From J054 sp051008735 (GTDB lineage: Bacteria; Pseudomonadota; Gammaproteobacteria; Steroidobacterales; GCA-2729495), in the NCBI GenBank assembly GCA_051008735.1, contig JBPCXH010000125.1, positions 1-9,765 on the forward strand: 9,765 nt of DNA, read 5' to 3'. This document shows positions 1 to 7,550 of this stretch, one piece after another. A program made the translations under genes and the position numbers. Below the pieces are notes generated by a model. That model saw only the letters and a list, made by a program, of their open reading frames with translations, ran no database searches and was not told the origin of the DNA. Numbering within the stretch: position 1 is the stretch's first letter; every line of letters starts with the position of its first letter.

Positions 1-2509
1 GCACGTAGTTAAAATAGCGGCGCAGTGCATAGTCAGATGCGCCTCCGGCTGTCAGTAGCAGGCTGCGATCGGCTCGTACGCCGGTGACTGCCTTTTCATT
101 CCAGAGATTGTCTGCATACAGGCTGGCAGCCCACTGGTTCCCCGCAAGGGTGACGGCCGCATAGTGCACGTCAAAACCGGAGAGCTTCTCGCCTGGACCT
201 GGGTTGACGAAAGCCGTAGCTCCATCATCTGGGCGACAGCAACTACCACCGTCGCCGAGCTTGGTAAAAACATCGCTCTGGGCGGTCATGCCATAGTCCA
301 GGGTCAAATCCATGCCGTTGGTGACCTGCTGGTTGAAGCTGAGGAACAGGGCGCCCTGGTGTTTTGGCGTGCCGGGCAGCCGGTCACCGTCCTGAGCTGT
401 TCCTTCCTGCAGCTGCGGCGAATCACCGCGCAGCTGGGCATCTGTGTAGGCGTAACTGCCGCGGAACTGGAGCTGATCAGTAATCTGGTAGGTGAATTCC
501 AGTTCAGCGCCCTGACTTTTTGCTTTGTCACCGTTCAGGGTGATGGGGAAGCCACCCTCTTCAGAAACGTCTCCTACCTGGATGTTCTCCCAGTCAATAT
601 AGAAAATCGCTGCGTTGAATATCAGGGAACCGTTGACTAATTCGTTACGCAGTCCAATCTCGTAATTGTCCGTCTCATCCGGCTTGTACGCCAGCTGTTC
701 CGCCGAGCCGCACACATTGTTGTCTGGCGTTGGAGGAGGATCGCATTCCTGAATGCCATTGGTATTACCGCGTCGATAGCCTTCACTGAAAGTGAAATAG
801 GCCATGGTGTCTTCGGTCAGGTCATAGGAGGTATTGATCTTGAATACCAGCTTGTCGATGTCATCGTCATTCTTTGATGGCCGATAAGCGATCTGCTGAT
901 CAGGGTCATTGGGGTCAATATCGCCGTCGCTGATGAGTATCTGATTTAGCAATGGTGTCCCGACGGATTGCTCCAGTTCATATTCATCCTCGAAGTAGCG
1001 TGCACCCAGGGTGACTTGCCACGCATCCGATATCCGGTAACCGATCTCGCCGAAGATAGCCCATTCTTCGCTTTCCTGGTGTTCATCCTGGATGTACTCG
1101 ATATCCGTACCGGTCAGGTCAGCCCCGGAGAACGGCAGGTCGGTAATCTCCGCTACACCGGCGGCGCCAGCGCAGGTGGGGTCAGTCGTGTACAGGCAGG
1201 GGGTGTACTCTTCGCTGCGGAAATCGCGTTCCGCATCCGAATAAAAGAAACCGCCGATCCAGTTAACGGGGCCGTCCCCTTTGGAAACCAGTCGTAGTTC
1301 CTGGGTCAGAGTTTCTTCGCTGGCTTTCTCGCTGGTGAAGGCACTGAAACTCGGGAAGTCAGCATAGGTGGCACCGAAGGTCAGCAGTAGGTCCGTCTGG
1401 TCACGCTGGCCGTCATCTTCATAGTCAATGTAACCCGTCGCGGAAGTCAGTTCCGCGAAACCGAAGTCAAAAGTCGCGACGAATTCCAGAATATGATTTT
1501 TCTGTTCGTTGTGTTCGTCAAAGCGCAGGCCGTTGTCATAGAAACCCGTGGGAATGGCGACGCCCTGATCCTGCTGGATCAGTTCCAGGCCACCCTGGGT
1601 GTTGATCTGCCGCCCACCGACATCTTTATCCTGATAGTGATAGGTAGCAAGAAAACTGATGTCATCCGTTGCATCCCAGGCCAGTGAGGTGCGGGCGTAC
1701 CAGGTTTCTACATCGTTGACGTCTTTTTTCCGGCGCAGGTTATCACTGACGTCTACCGGATCGCTGAAATCAGGTTCCGGTACCGAGAAACCCGGATCGC
1801 GGACCAGGTACTTCTGATCAACGAACCCGGCACGGTCTTCGTAGCTTAGAACACCACGCAAAGCCAGCCTGTCAGTAATCGGTACGTTGACGACACCATC
1901 CAGGTCGTAACTGGCGTCACCGGATTCATCGGTGTCATAGATCTTTGAGTGCAGGTCGACTTCGAACTCCGAGAAGTCAGGACGATTCGGAATATAGCGA
2001 ACGGCGCCAGCGAGGGAATTCGCACCGAACAGTGTGCCCTGGGGGCCGCGCAGTATTTCTACCCGCGCCAAATCTTTGGTCACCAGATCAATATAGACAG
2101 GCACTTCACCGACATAAGTCGCCACCGTATTGCCATTGCTATTGCCGCCGGAGGCTTCGCTGAAGGTCAGGTCGCCAACGCTGATGCCGCGCATGATCAG
2201 TGGTGAGCTGGCGCGGGCGCCCTGGTCGATCGAGACCATGCCGGGTACCCAGCGGGCCAGGCCGCTTATATTAGAAACGCCGCGCAATTGCTGCAGCTCG
2301 CCGGCGCTCACGGCTGAGATGTTGTAGGGAACGTCCTGCACGGAAGTTGCACGACGCGTGGCAGTGACGAAAATCTCGTCGTAAATTTCGTCGGCCAGCG
2401 GCTGACTGACGGGGATCACAGCCATCGAACCGATTGCCATGGCAACGGCGCCCGAAACGGGATTCAGGCGTGCACTGAAAGGCCGGCTATTTTGCCTGCG
2501 AGTCTTCAT
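1..2509 (-). CDS. TonB-dependent outer-membrane receptor (3' end cut by window edge)
   Basis: Translating the minus strand from the ATG at 2509 gives 836 uninterrupted codons running off the left edge. The N-terminus is a basic, then hydrophobic, signal peptide with likely cleavage after PLA (residue 39). A TonB-box-like DEIFVTATR follows at 44-52. The plug domain (about 55-180) carries the family motif EILRGPQGTLFGANS at 151-165. The rest alternates aromatic-rich strands and acidic loops, as in a 22-strand barrel, with Cys pairs in predicted loops (for example CDPPP...NNVC). The visible end, ALRRYFNYV, lies close to the usual C-terminal strand, so perhaps 15-20 residues are missing. The family takes up iron chelates, vitamin B12, glycans or other large substrates across the outer membrane using TonB-ExbBD energy; the substrate here is unknown. 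AGGGAG (2515-2520) lies 5 nt before the ATG and supports the start. The gene lies downstream of aroE but appears to have its own promoter. Confidence 0.95.
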   Translation of the reverse strand, partial: MKTRRQNSRPFSARLNPVSGAVAMAIGSMAVIPVSQPLADEIYDEIFVTATRRATSVQDVPYNISAVSAGELQQLRGVSNISGLARWVPGMVSIDQGARASSPLIMRGISVGDLTFSEASGGNSNGNTVATYVGEVPVYIDLVTKDLARVEILRGPQGTLFGANSLAGAVRYIPNRPDFSEFEVDLHSKIYDTDESGDASYDLDGVVNVPITDRLALRGVLSYEDRAGFVDQKYLVRDPGFSVPEPDFSDPVDVSDNLRRKKDVNDVETWYARTSLAWDATDDISFLATYHYQDKDVGGRQINTQGGLELIQQDQGVAIPTGFYDNGLRFDEHNEQKNHILEFVATFDFGFAELTSATGYIDYEDDGQRDQTDLLLTFGATYADFPSFSAFTSEKASEETLTQELRLVSKGDGPVNWIGGFFYSDAERDFRSEEYTPCLYTTDPTCAGAAGVAEITDLPFSGADLTGTDIEYIQDEHQESEEWAIFGEIGYRISDAWQVTLGARYFEDEYELEQSVGTPLLNQILISDGDIDPNDPDQQIAYRPSKNDDDIDKLVFKINTSYDLTEDTMAYFTFSEGYRRGNTNGIQECDPPPTPDNNVCGSAEQLAYKPDETDNYEIGLRNELVNGSLIFNAAIFYIDWENIQVGDVSEEGGFPITLNGDKAKSQGAELEFTYQITDQLQFRGSYAYTDAQLRGDSPQLQEGTAQDGDRLPGTPKHQGALFLSFNQQVTNGMDLTLDYGMTAQSDVFTKLGDGGSCCRPDDGATAFVNPGPGEKLSGFDVHYAAVTLAGNQWAASLYADNLWNEKAVTGVRADRSLLLTAGGASDYALRRYFNYV

Positions 2510-2514
2510 TCGAA

Positions 2515-2520
2515 CTCCCT
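2515..2520 (-). promoter_or_regulatory. Ribosome binding site of the TonB-dependent receptor
   Basis: AGGGAG on the minus strand, 5 nt before the ATG at 2509. It fixes the start in front of a clear signal peptide. Confidence 0.75.
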
Positions 2521-2523
2521 GTT

Positions 2524-2543
2524 GGCCTTCCATGCAGGAGGCC
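2524..2543 (-). other. Short inverted repeat in the receptor mRNA leader
   Basis: GGCCT and AGGCC form a 5-bp arm pair around a 10-nt loop, just upstream of the AGGGAG ribosome binding site. The hairpin leaves the ribosome site free and is short, so any regulatory role is speculative. It has no T-run and is not a terminator. Confidence 0.25.
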
Positions 2544-2602
2544 TGACTTTTCACGGGCTCAGTCACAAGTAATTGGCCCGCAACAACATTTCTTTGAGGC
2601 TG

Positions 2603-2635
2603 ATGATAATTTGGCAGGGCTCCGTCTTTTGTCAA
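2603..2635 (-). promoter_or_regulatory. Putative sigma-70 promoter for the TonB-dependent receptor
   Basis: On the minus strand a perfect -35 TTGACA (2630-2635) is followed 18 nt later by AATTAT (2606-2611, 4 of 6 to TATAAT). An overlapping TATCAT (2603-2608) matches 5 of 6, but at a long 21-nt spacing. Transcription would start near 2599 and leave a leader of about 90 nt. The -10 region contains, on the plus strand, TGATAAT (2604-2610), which is one perfect half of a Fur 7-1-7 site; the other half is poor. The site lies in the 168-bp gap after aroE, so the receptor probably does not depend only on readthrough from aroE. No rho-independent terminator for aroE is visible in this gap. Confidence 0.5.
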
Positions 2636-2677
2636 ACAGTGAAATCGTTTACGTGTTGCAATTCACAAGTCGCCGGC

Positions 2678-3490
2678 CTATGGCAGTCGTCGACGCACAG
2701 AATCGGTTTCAGGCCGCACGCCGCGCCAGATATTGAAGGCTTCGGCGGCCTGTTCCACCAGCATGCCCCAGCCCTGATAGGCCGCCTTGGCTCCCTCCGA
2801 TTTTGCCCAACTGACGAAGGGGGTTTCCGACATGGCGTAAGACAGGTCGTAACAAATGGTCCGCTCGCTGACGATGCTGCCGGGGAAGGGGGCGCCTTCG
2901 CCCTGCAAACCCGCAGAGGTTGCATTGATCACGATATCCCAGTCTTGATCATCCAGTGCCTGGAAGGCGCAGGCACGAATTTCACCCAGTTCCTTGAACT
3001 GTTCCGCCAGCTCTTCCGCCCGCGTGACAGTTCGATTGGCAACGCAAAGCTCCGTCGGGCCGCTCATCAGCAGAGCCGGCACGATACCGCGCGCAGCGCC
3101 ACCGGCACCCAGAATAAGAATGCGCGTGCCTTGAAGGGAGATGGCGAGATTTTCACTCAGATCCCTGACCAGGCCGACACCGTCAGTGTTGTCGCCGCTG
3201 AGCTGACCATCTTTGCCGACTGTCACTGTATTCACCGCACCGGCAAGTTCTGCCCGCGGGGTGCAGGTGTCGACCAGGGCAGCCACGGCCTCCTTGTGAG
3301 GCACGGTGACATTGAACCCCCGCATACCGGCATTGACCAGACGCAGGATTCTTTGCTTGAGTTGGACCGGGGGAATATCCACCGCTTCATAGCGAATATC
3401 CTCACCGGTTTGTTCCGCGAACTGGGCGTGAATCACCGGCGATTTACTGTGGGTAATCGGATGGCCGATAACCCCATAGCGGTCTGGCAT
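2678..3490 (-). CDS. aroE: Shikimate dehydrogenase (NADP+)
   Basis: The 270-residue product matches the usual AroE length (about 272 in E. coli). It reduces 3-dehydroshikimate to shikimate with NADPH in the cytoplasm, the fourth step of the chorismate/aromatic amino acid pathway. The N-terminal substrate domain has SKSP at 15-18 and NVTVPHKE at 60-67, with K66 as the catalytic lysine. GDNTDG at 99-104 supplies the partner D103. The Rossmann domain has GAGGAARG at 128-135 and the NRTVTR NADP-phosphate loop at 152-157. NATSAG follows, and a late Q-AAEAF motif completes the substrate site. The start ATG at 3490 is preceded by AGGGGGA (3499-3505) 8 nt upstream. The gene diverges from tag across 111 bp and lies upstream of the receptor on the same strand. 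In many gammaproteobacteria aroE follows tsaC and hemF; here a protease and tag intervene. No defect is seen. Confidence 0.98.
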   Translation of the reverse strand: MPDRYGVIGHPITHSKSPVIHAQFAEQTGEDIRYEAVDIPPVQLKQRILRLVNAGMRGFNVTVPHKEAVAALVDTCTPRAELAGAVNTVTVGKDGQLSGDNTDGVGLVRDLSENLAISLQGTRILILGAGGAARGIVPALLMSGPTELCVANRTVTRAEELAEQFKELGEIRACAFQALDDQDWDIVINATSAGLQGEGAPFPGSIVSERTICYDLSYAMSETPFVSWAKSEGAKAAYQGWGMLVEQAAEAFNIWRGVRPETDSVRRRLP

Positions 3491-3529
3491 GATGGCGGTC
3501 CCCCTGAACCGGACTGGAGAATAGGCCGG

Positions 3530-3558
3530 CAGACACGGCCCCTTCGTTTTACCATAAT
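3530..3558 (+). promoter_or_regulatory. Putative promoter for tag
   Basis: CAGACA (3530-3535, 4 of 6 to the -35 consensus) lies 17 nt before CATAAT (3553-3558, 5 of 6 to the -10 consensus). The start point would be near 3565, leaving a leader of about 37 nt before the tag ATG. It lies in the 111-bp aroE/tag divergent gap. A perfect 5-1-5 inverted repeat ACGGGTCCCGT (3561-3571) sits at the expected start point and could be an operator or chance. No convincing aroE promoter was found on the other strand. Confidence 0.35.
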
Positions 3559-3590
3559 CAACGGGTCCCGTCGCTGGCCGACTATTTTAG

Positions 3591-3596
3591 GGAGGT
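3591..3596 (+). promoter_or_regulatory. Ribosome binding site that sets the tag start
   Basis: GGAGGT is a near-ideal Shine-Dalgarno sequence 5 nt before the ATG at 3602. It decides the start, because the reading frame stays open for about 1 kb further upstream, antisense to aroE. The homologous part of the protein begins only at this ATG. Confidence 0.85.
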
Positions 3597-3601
3597 GGCT
3601 G

Positions 3602-4195
3602 ATGCCCGAAACAGTTGTCACGCGCTGTCCCTGGTGTGAGGGTGTCAGCGACGCGTACCAGGCCTATCACGACGATGAATGGGGCGTGCCCCTGCGCGAC
3701 GATGCCGGCCAGTTTGAGTTTTTAATTCTTGAGGGCGCGCAGGCCGGCCTTAGCTGGTCCACGGTACTGCATAAGCGGGACGGCTATCGTGAAGCCTTCG
3801 CCGGCTTTGATGCGCAAAAGATAGCGCGCTTCGGTAAGCGCGATGTCAATCGCCTGCTGAAAAATCCCGCCATTATTCGCAATCGCCTGAAAGTTGCGTC
3901 CGCTATCGGCAATGCTCAGGCCTACCTTAAAATCCAGGAAGAGTCAGGCAGCTTCAGTGATTATCTATGGGGCTTTGTTGAAGGTCGCGCTGTGCAGAAT
4001 CGCTGGCGCCGCACGGCTGATGTGCCCGCCACGTCCCCCGTGTCCGACGCCGTGGCCAGGGATTTAAAGCAGCGTGGCTTCAAATTTGTCGGCAGCACCA
4101 TCATGTATGCCCACATGCAGGCGACCGGTCTGGTGAATGATCACCTGGTGAGCTGCTATCGCCACGCAGAGTGCGCAGCCCTGGATAAGGCCTAG
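3602..4195 (+). CDS. tag: DNA-3-methyladenine glycosylase I
   Basis: The 197-residue product (E. coli Tag is 187) is a constitutive-type base-excision repair enzyme that removes 3-methyladenine from alkylated DNA. The Tag zinc site appears intact: C9 in RCPWCE, H23 in YHDDEWGVP, and H181 and C185 in GLVNDHLVSC. These align with E. coli C4, H17, H175 and C179. E44 in LEGAQAGLSW corresponds to the catalytic/base-recognition E38, and W52 to W46. RGFKFVGSTI and MQATGLVNDH are also typical. The start follows GGAGGT at 5-nt spacing. It is the only plus-strand gene here, divergent from aroE and convergent with the protease; its TAG stop overlaps the protease TAG in a CTAG. The long upstream extension of the open frame is an antisense shadow of aroE, not part of the protein. 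Confidence 0.97.
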   Translation: MPETVVTRCPWCEGVSDAYQAYHDDEWGVPLRDDAGQFEFLILEGAQAGLSWSTVLHKRDGYREAFAGFDAQKIARFGKRDVNRLLKNPAIIRNRLKVASAIGNAQAYLKIQEESGSFSDYLWGFVEGRAVQNRWRRTADVPATSPVSDAVARDLKQRGFKFVGSTIMYAHMQATGLVNDHLVSCYRHAECAALDKA

Positions 4196-7100
4196 GGGGA
4201 GGCGGCCGGTACCTCGACATCGATCCGGGTGAAGGGCGTCAGGATCGCATCCGTGTCATCCCGGTGTTCTATGCCACCCAGGTAGCGACCCGGGTTCAGG
4301 CCCTGCCACTGAATATTCACAGGTGACACGGTCCCTGCCGCGGCGCTGGTGGGTGCAGTTACGGTGAGATTGGCCGGCGTTGGCGTTTCCTCAGAACCGA
4401 GTCGCCAGACGGAAAGAATAAATTCCGTGCCATTCTGGCCCTGCGTATCGTAGCCATGCACATCAACAAAGTATTCGCCGGCGGCGGGGAACGGTAAATC
4501 AATCACTTCATTGGAATCGTTGTTCACACTTCTGGCGATCTGCGAATAGAACTGACCATCCGGTGAGTAGTACAGGTACAGATCAAGATCGTCCTGACCG
4601 GCAGTATCTTCATCAAACAAAGCGACTCGCAGGAACACCGTATCCTCAATGGTGTTGAAATCGAATCTTTCCACGGAATCCGGCAGATCGGCGTCAACGG
4701 GCTCGAATTGGTAGTTGTCGCTAAAGTCCTCCGCTAACAGGCAGGGAACAGCAAAGCCATTCGTATCACGACAGCCGTCGCGCTCCGCCAGTTCAAGGCC
4801 TGTGGCCAGGGCGCGATAATTGCCCGTGTAGCCAAACTCCACATCGAAGCTGCGGGTGTCGTCGGAGGTATCACCCAGCACGGTTTCCACCGCACTGAAG
4901 TTCACCGGCTTGACTACGACGGGGCTGCGAACCTGCCGCGTGCCGTCGCTCCATGTGAGGGCACCGGAAACCCACTGGTTCAGCGCGGACGACACATTGC
5001 TGAAGCTGGCCGTATAAGGCGCGCTTTCTCCCGGCGCCAGCGTCAGGCTCGTCGGGGAAACACTGATATCGATTCCCTCCGGCGACTCGACGGCAACATC
5101 AAAAGTCGCCGGTGCATCACCGGTATTGGTCACCCGCCGGGTGACGGCCTTGCTCAGGGCCAGCTCGGCAATGGCAATGCTGGGCAGATTCAGATTCGAC
5201 GGATCCAGGGAATAGCCCGCGCTGACCAGCGCATCGCATTCCGCCTGGGTGCTACGCGGAATGCCCGCGCCACAGTTGAAGGCGGAGTAATCGTCCTTGC
5301 CGGCCTCGTAAATCAGCCCCGGGTTCAGGGCCAGGTTCGGATCCACATACCCGGCACCCATGTCGAAGGGCCCGGCCGGTGTTTCGCCGTCATTCAGCAA
5401 CACATTCTGGCGAGCCGTGGTCATCAGGGCCGAGCGCAGGGCGGCCGGGCTCCAGTCGGGGCGGGCTTCCTTGAGCAGGGCGGCCAGCCCGGCCATGTGG
5501 GGCACGGACATGGAGGTGCCGGTCAGGTACTGATAGAGCTCGCCCCGGAAGCCGTTGGCCACATCGGGGGTCTGCCCGGCCAGAATATCCACGCCGGGTG
5601 CGACCAGGTCAGGCTTCAGAATATCCAGGGCGGCTGCATTGGGCCCGCGCGCTGAAGAGTCAGCCACCCGGTTACCCACTGCATTGTTTTCAATCACCAG
5701 GTCTGGCAATAACTGCAGTTCGATCACTTCGTCGCGGTTCAGTTCATCGAGCAGCAGTTGCCCGTCAGACTGGCTGATCAGCACGGCCGGAATGCCGATG
5801 GTGTTGGGGCTTACCAGCATGTTCAGCAGGCCACCGGTGTTGTTGAACACCACCACGGCCGTGGCGCCAGCGTTTTCGGCATTCTCAAACTTAACTTCAA
5901 AGTCGCAGCTACCGCGTTGCACGAGGGCGATCTTGCCTTCCACTTCGTTGCGGTTCTCGATGGTCTGGCAGGCATCGAAGGTCGTGCCGACCTCATCGTC
6001 GGAGACACTAACGACTCCGTCATCCACGAGTACCAGTTCGCCTTCGATGGTGCCCGTGCTTTCCAGGGTACGCGTGAAGACGCCTTCTCTAATGACATAG
6101 TCGCCCGCCAGGTCACTGGGGCTGTCAACCTGCAAGGCGCGCTCGAACCGGGTGCCCGTGCGGCTGGCATTGCCCACACTCAGCACCCAGGGTGCGGCGG
6201 CAGGAGAAAGAATGGATTCGGGCGTCGGCCCGTCGTTGCCCGCGGCTACCACGCTCAGGATGCCGGCATCGGAGGCTGCAAGCAGCGCCAGATCGTCAGG
6301 ATCGCTGATGCTGATGTCACTGCTGCCCACCGAGTAATTAATAATGTCGACGCCGTCAGCCACAGCATCTTCAATGGCTCGCTGCAGATCGGCCGTGCTG
6401 CACGAACCGCGGGTCTGGCCGGGTTCCAGCCAGCAGGCCTTGTACACCGCTATGCGGGCGCGGGGCGCGATGCCGATAATTTCGTCTATCTTCTGGCCGG
6501 CAATTTTGGCACGAACTTCGTTGCCTGCCGCTGTACTGGCGATATGGGTGCCGTGTCCGTCGGCATCGCGAGGCGAAATGAACTCGTTGATGTCGAGAAA
6601 ATTACGCTCAAGGAAACCGTCGATATAGAAACGTGCACCGATCAGTTTGTTGTTGCAGTCCCGCGTGGTGAAGCGATCAATGTCTTCATCGCCGGCTTCG
6701 CAGGCGCCGGTCCAGCCCACGGGAGCGTCATATACCAGTCGGTCTTCCTTGCGACGGTATTTCGTGCACAGCCAGATGCCCACAAGGGTGTTCTCGCCGA
6801 ATGAGCTGCGACAGATTTTGGGTTTTTTGGCTGAGCGACTGTCCTTGAAGCTGGGATGCTCCGGCGTGATGCCGCTGTCGATCACCGCAATGACCACGTC
6901 CTCGCCTGTCAGTCCTTCACCGATGCGTAAGCCATCCTGACCGTTCAGCAGACCCAGGAAACGCGAGCTGTCATTGGTATTCAGATAGCGGATGCGGTCT
7001 TCCCACACCTTGGCCACACCGCGTTGCCCGCGCAGTTTTTCTGCCTGCAGGGGCGTCATGCGTGCCGCAAAGCCATTGAAAGCATAGCGATAGCTATACA

Positions 7101-7419
7101 ACTTGGTCTGGTAGGCACCCACGGAGCGCAGGGCCGAATCGTGCTTAGTTGTCAGGTAACTGCCATAGCGGCGCACGCGCGGATCGGCGGCGTCGAAGCG
7201 CTGGCCTCGGCGGGGACGCGTTTTAGCCATACCAGGTTTGCCGCCGCGATAACCCAGGGCCGGGGGTTCATCCAGCTGGACGATATAGACCTTTGGCTCG
7301 GTATCCAGGCTTTCGACCAGGGGTCGGTAGCCGTCCGCGGACTCGGCGGACAGAGGACGCTCTGACGCGAAGGCCAGTCCGCTCAGGAACGCGAATATGA
7401 GGGGCAGCAGTTTAAGCAT
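4192..7419 (-). CDS. Secreted S8 subtilisin-like serine protease with PA and PPC domains
   Basis: A 1075-residue precursor. Residues 1-19 form a Sec signal peptide (MLKLLPLIFAFLSGLAFAS). An I9-type propeptide lies at about 43-147. The S8 catalytic domain follows, with D181 (AVIDSG), H289 (DGHGTH), oxyanion N395 (AAGNDG) and S636 (GTSMSVPH), so the triad is complete. A protease-associated (PA) domain of about 130 residues (about 445-575) is inserted between N395 and S636, as in plant-type subtilases. An Fn3-like segment follows (about 745-840), then a PPC-like beta domain (about 912-1005, DLDLYLYYSPDG and GEYFVDVHGY), and a last Ig-like stretch. No LPXTG or GlyGly-CTERM anchor is seen, so it is probably released outside the cell. 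The ATG at 7419 was chosen because it begins the signal peptide and has AAGGA (7430-7434) 10 nt upstream; a TTG at 7485 would add 22 residues before the signal. It probably degrades proteins for nutrition; the target is unknown. Confidence 0.95.
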   Translation of the reverse strand: MLKLLPLIFAFLSGLAFASERPLSAESADGYRPLVESLDTEPKVYIVQLDEPPALGYRGGKPGMAKTRPRRGQRFDAADPRVRRYGSYLTTKHDSALRSVGAYQTKLYSYRYAFNGFAARMTPLQAEKLRGQRGVAKVWEDRIRYLNTNDSSRFLGLLNGQDGLRIGEGLTGEDVVIAVIDSGITPEHPSFKDSRSAKKPKICRSSFGENTLVGIWLCTKYRRKEDRLVYDAPVGWTGACEAGDEDIDRFTTRDCNNKLIGARFYIDGFLERNFLDINEFISPRDADGHGTHIASTAAGNEVRAKIAGQKIDEIIGIAPRARIAVYKACWLEPGQTRGSCSTADLQRAIEDAVADGVDIINYSVGSSDISISDPDDLALLAASDAGILSVVAAGNDGPTPESILSPAAAPWVLSVGNASRTGTRFERALQVDSPSDLAGDYVIREGVFTRTLESTGTIEGELVLVDDGVVSVSDDEVGTTFDACQTIENRNEVEGKIALVQRGSCDFEVKFENAENAGATAVVVFNNTGGLLNMLVSPNTIGIPAVLISQSDGQLLLDELNRDEVIELQLLPDLVIENNAVGNRVADSSARGPNAAALDILKPDLVAPGVDILAGQTPDVANGFRGELYQYLTGTSMSVPHMAGLAALLKEARPDWSPAALRSALMTTARQNVLLNDGETPAGPFDMGAGYVDPNLALNPGLIYEAGKDDYSAFNCGAGIPRSTQAECDALVSAGYSLDPSNLNLPSIAIAELALSKAVTRRVTNTGDAPATFDVAVESPEGIDISVSPTSLTLAPGESAPYTASFSNVSSALNQWVSGALTWSDGTRQVRSPVVVKPVNFSAVETVLGDTSDDTRSFDVEFGYTGNYRALATGLELAERDGCRDTNGFAVPCLLAEDFSDNYQFEPVDADLPDSVERFDFNTIEDTVFLRVALFDEDTAGQDDLDLYLYYSPDGQFYSQIARSVNNDSNEVIDLPFPAAGEYFVDVHGYDTQGQNGTEFILSVWRLGSEETPTPANLTVTAPTSAAAGTVSPVNIQWQGLNPGRYLGGIEHRDDTDAILTPFTRIDVEVPAASP

Positions 7420-7429
7420 CGATTCCCGG

Positions 7430-7434
7430 TCCTT
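7430..7434 (-). promoter_or_regulatory. Ribosome binding site supporting the protease start at 7419
   Basis: AAGGA on the minus strand, 10 nt before the ATG. The spacing is long but usable; a closer GGGA (4 nt from the ATG) is weaker. Together with the signal peptide it favours the ATG over the upstream in-frame TTG at 7485. Confidence 0.5.
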
Positions 7435-7458
7435 GGGCAGCGGCGGCCGGCGGGTCTT

Positions 7459-7478
7459 TCTGGTGATAATTGTTATCG
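7459..7478. promoter_or_regulatory. Fur-box-like palindrome upstream of the protease
   Basis: TGATAATTGTTATCG (7464-7478) contains GATAA and TTATC as perfect inverted arms around TTG. Against the 19-bp Fur consensus GATAATGATAATCATTATC, bases 7459-7477 match 13 of 19. Against the 7-1-7 form TGATAATnATTATCA it matches 12 of 14 defined bases. It lies in the 131-bp gap between tsaC and the protease, 44 nt before the protease ATG, where a bound repressor could block transcription. I could not find a good -35/-10 pair beside it, which weakens the case. Rough matches of this kind also occur by chance in AT-rich patches. Confidence 0.45.
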
Positions 7479-7550
7479 GAACCAATCGCTTAGGGGCGGT
7501 TCCTTACACCTTTCGCGGTACTTTACAGAATCTGGCCGGCGGCGGCCATC

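Noticed and set aside
164..2327. Several short plus-strand open frames at the left of the window
   Set aside because: All lie antisense to the receptor gene, which reads through cleanly for 836 codons with recognisable signal peptide, plug and barrel.
2563..2670. Direct repeat TCACAAGT at 2563-2570 and 2663-2670, exactly 100 bp apart
   Set aside because: An 8-bp repeat in a 170-bp gap is easily expected by chance, and no mobile-element features lie between the copies.
2573..3601. Open plus-strand frame continuous with tag that would add 343 residues to its N-terminus
   Set aside because: It is antisense to aroE, shows no recognisable protein features, and the strong GGAGGT site plus Tag homology place the start at 3602.
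5758..6804. 348-codon plus-strand open frame
   Set aside because: It lies wholly antisense to the S8 protease catalytic and PA domains, has no family features, and is typical of high-GC shadow frames.
7420..7485. Longer protease starting at an in-frame TTG at 7485
   Set aside because: It would put 22 polar, basic residues before a normal signal peptide and would overlap the Fur-like palindrome; the ATG at 7419 has AAGGA upstream.
7534..7547. GC-rich inverted repeat just after tsaC as a terminator
   Set aside because: The stem is only about 5 bp with a 4-nt loop and has no following T-run on the minus strand.
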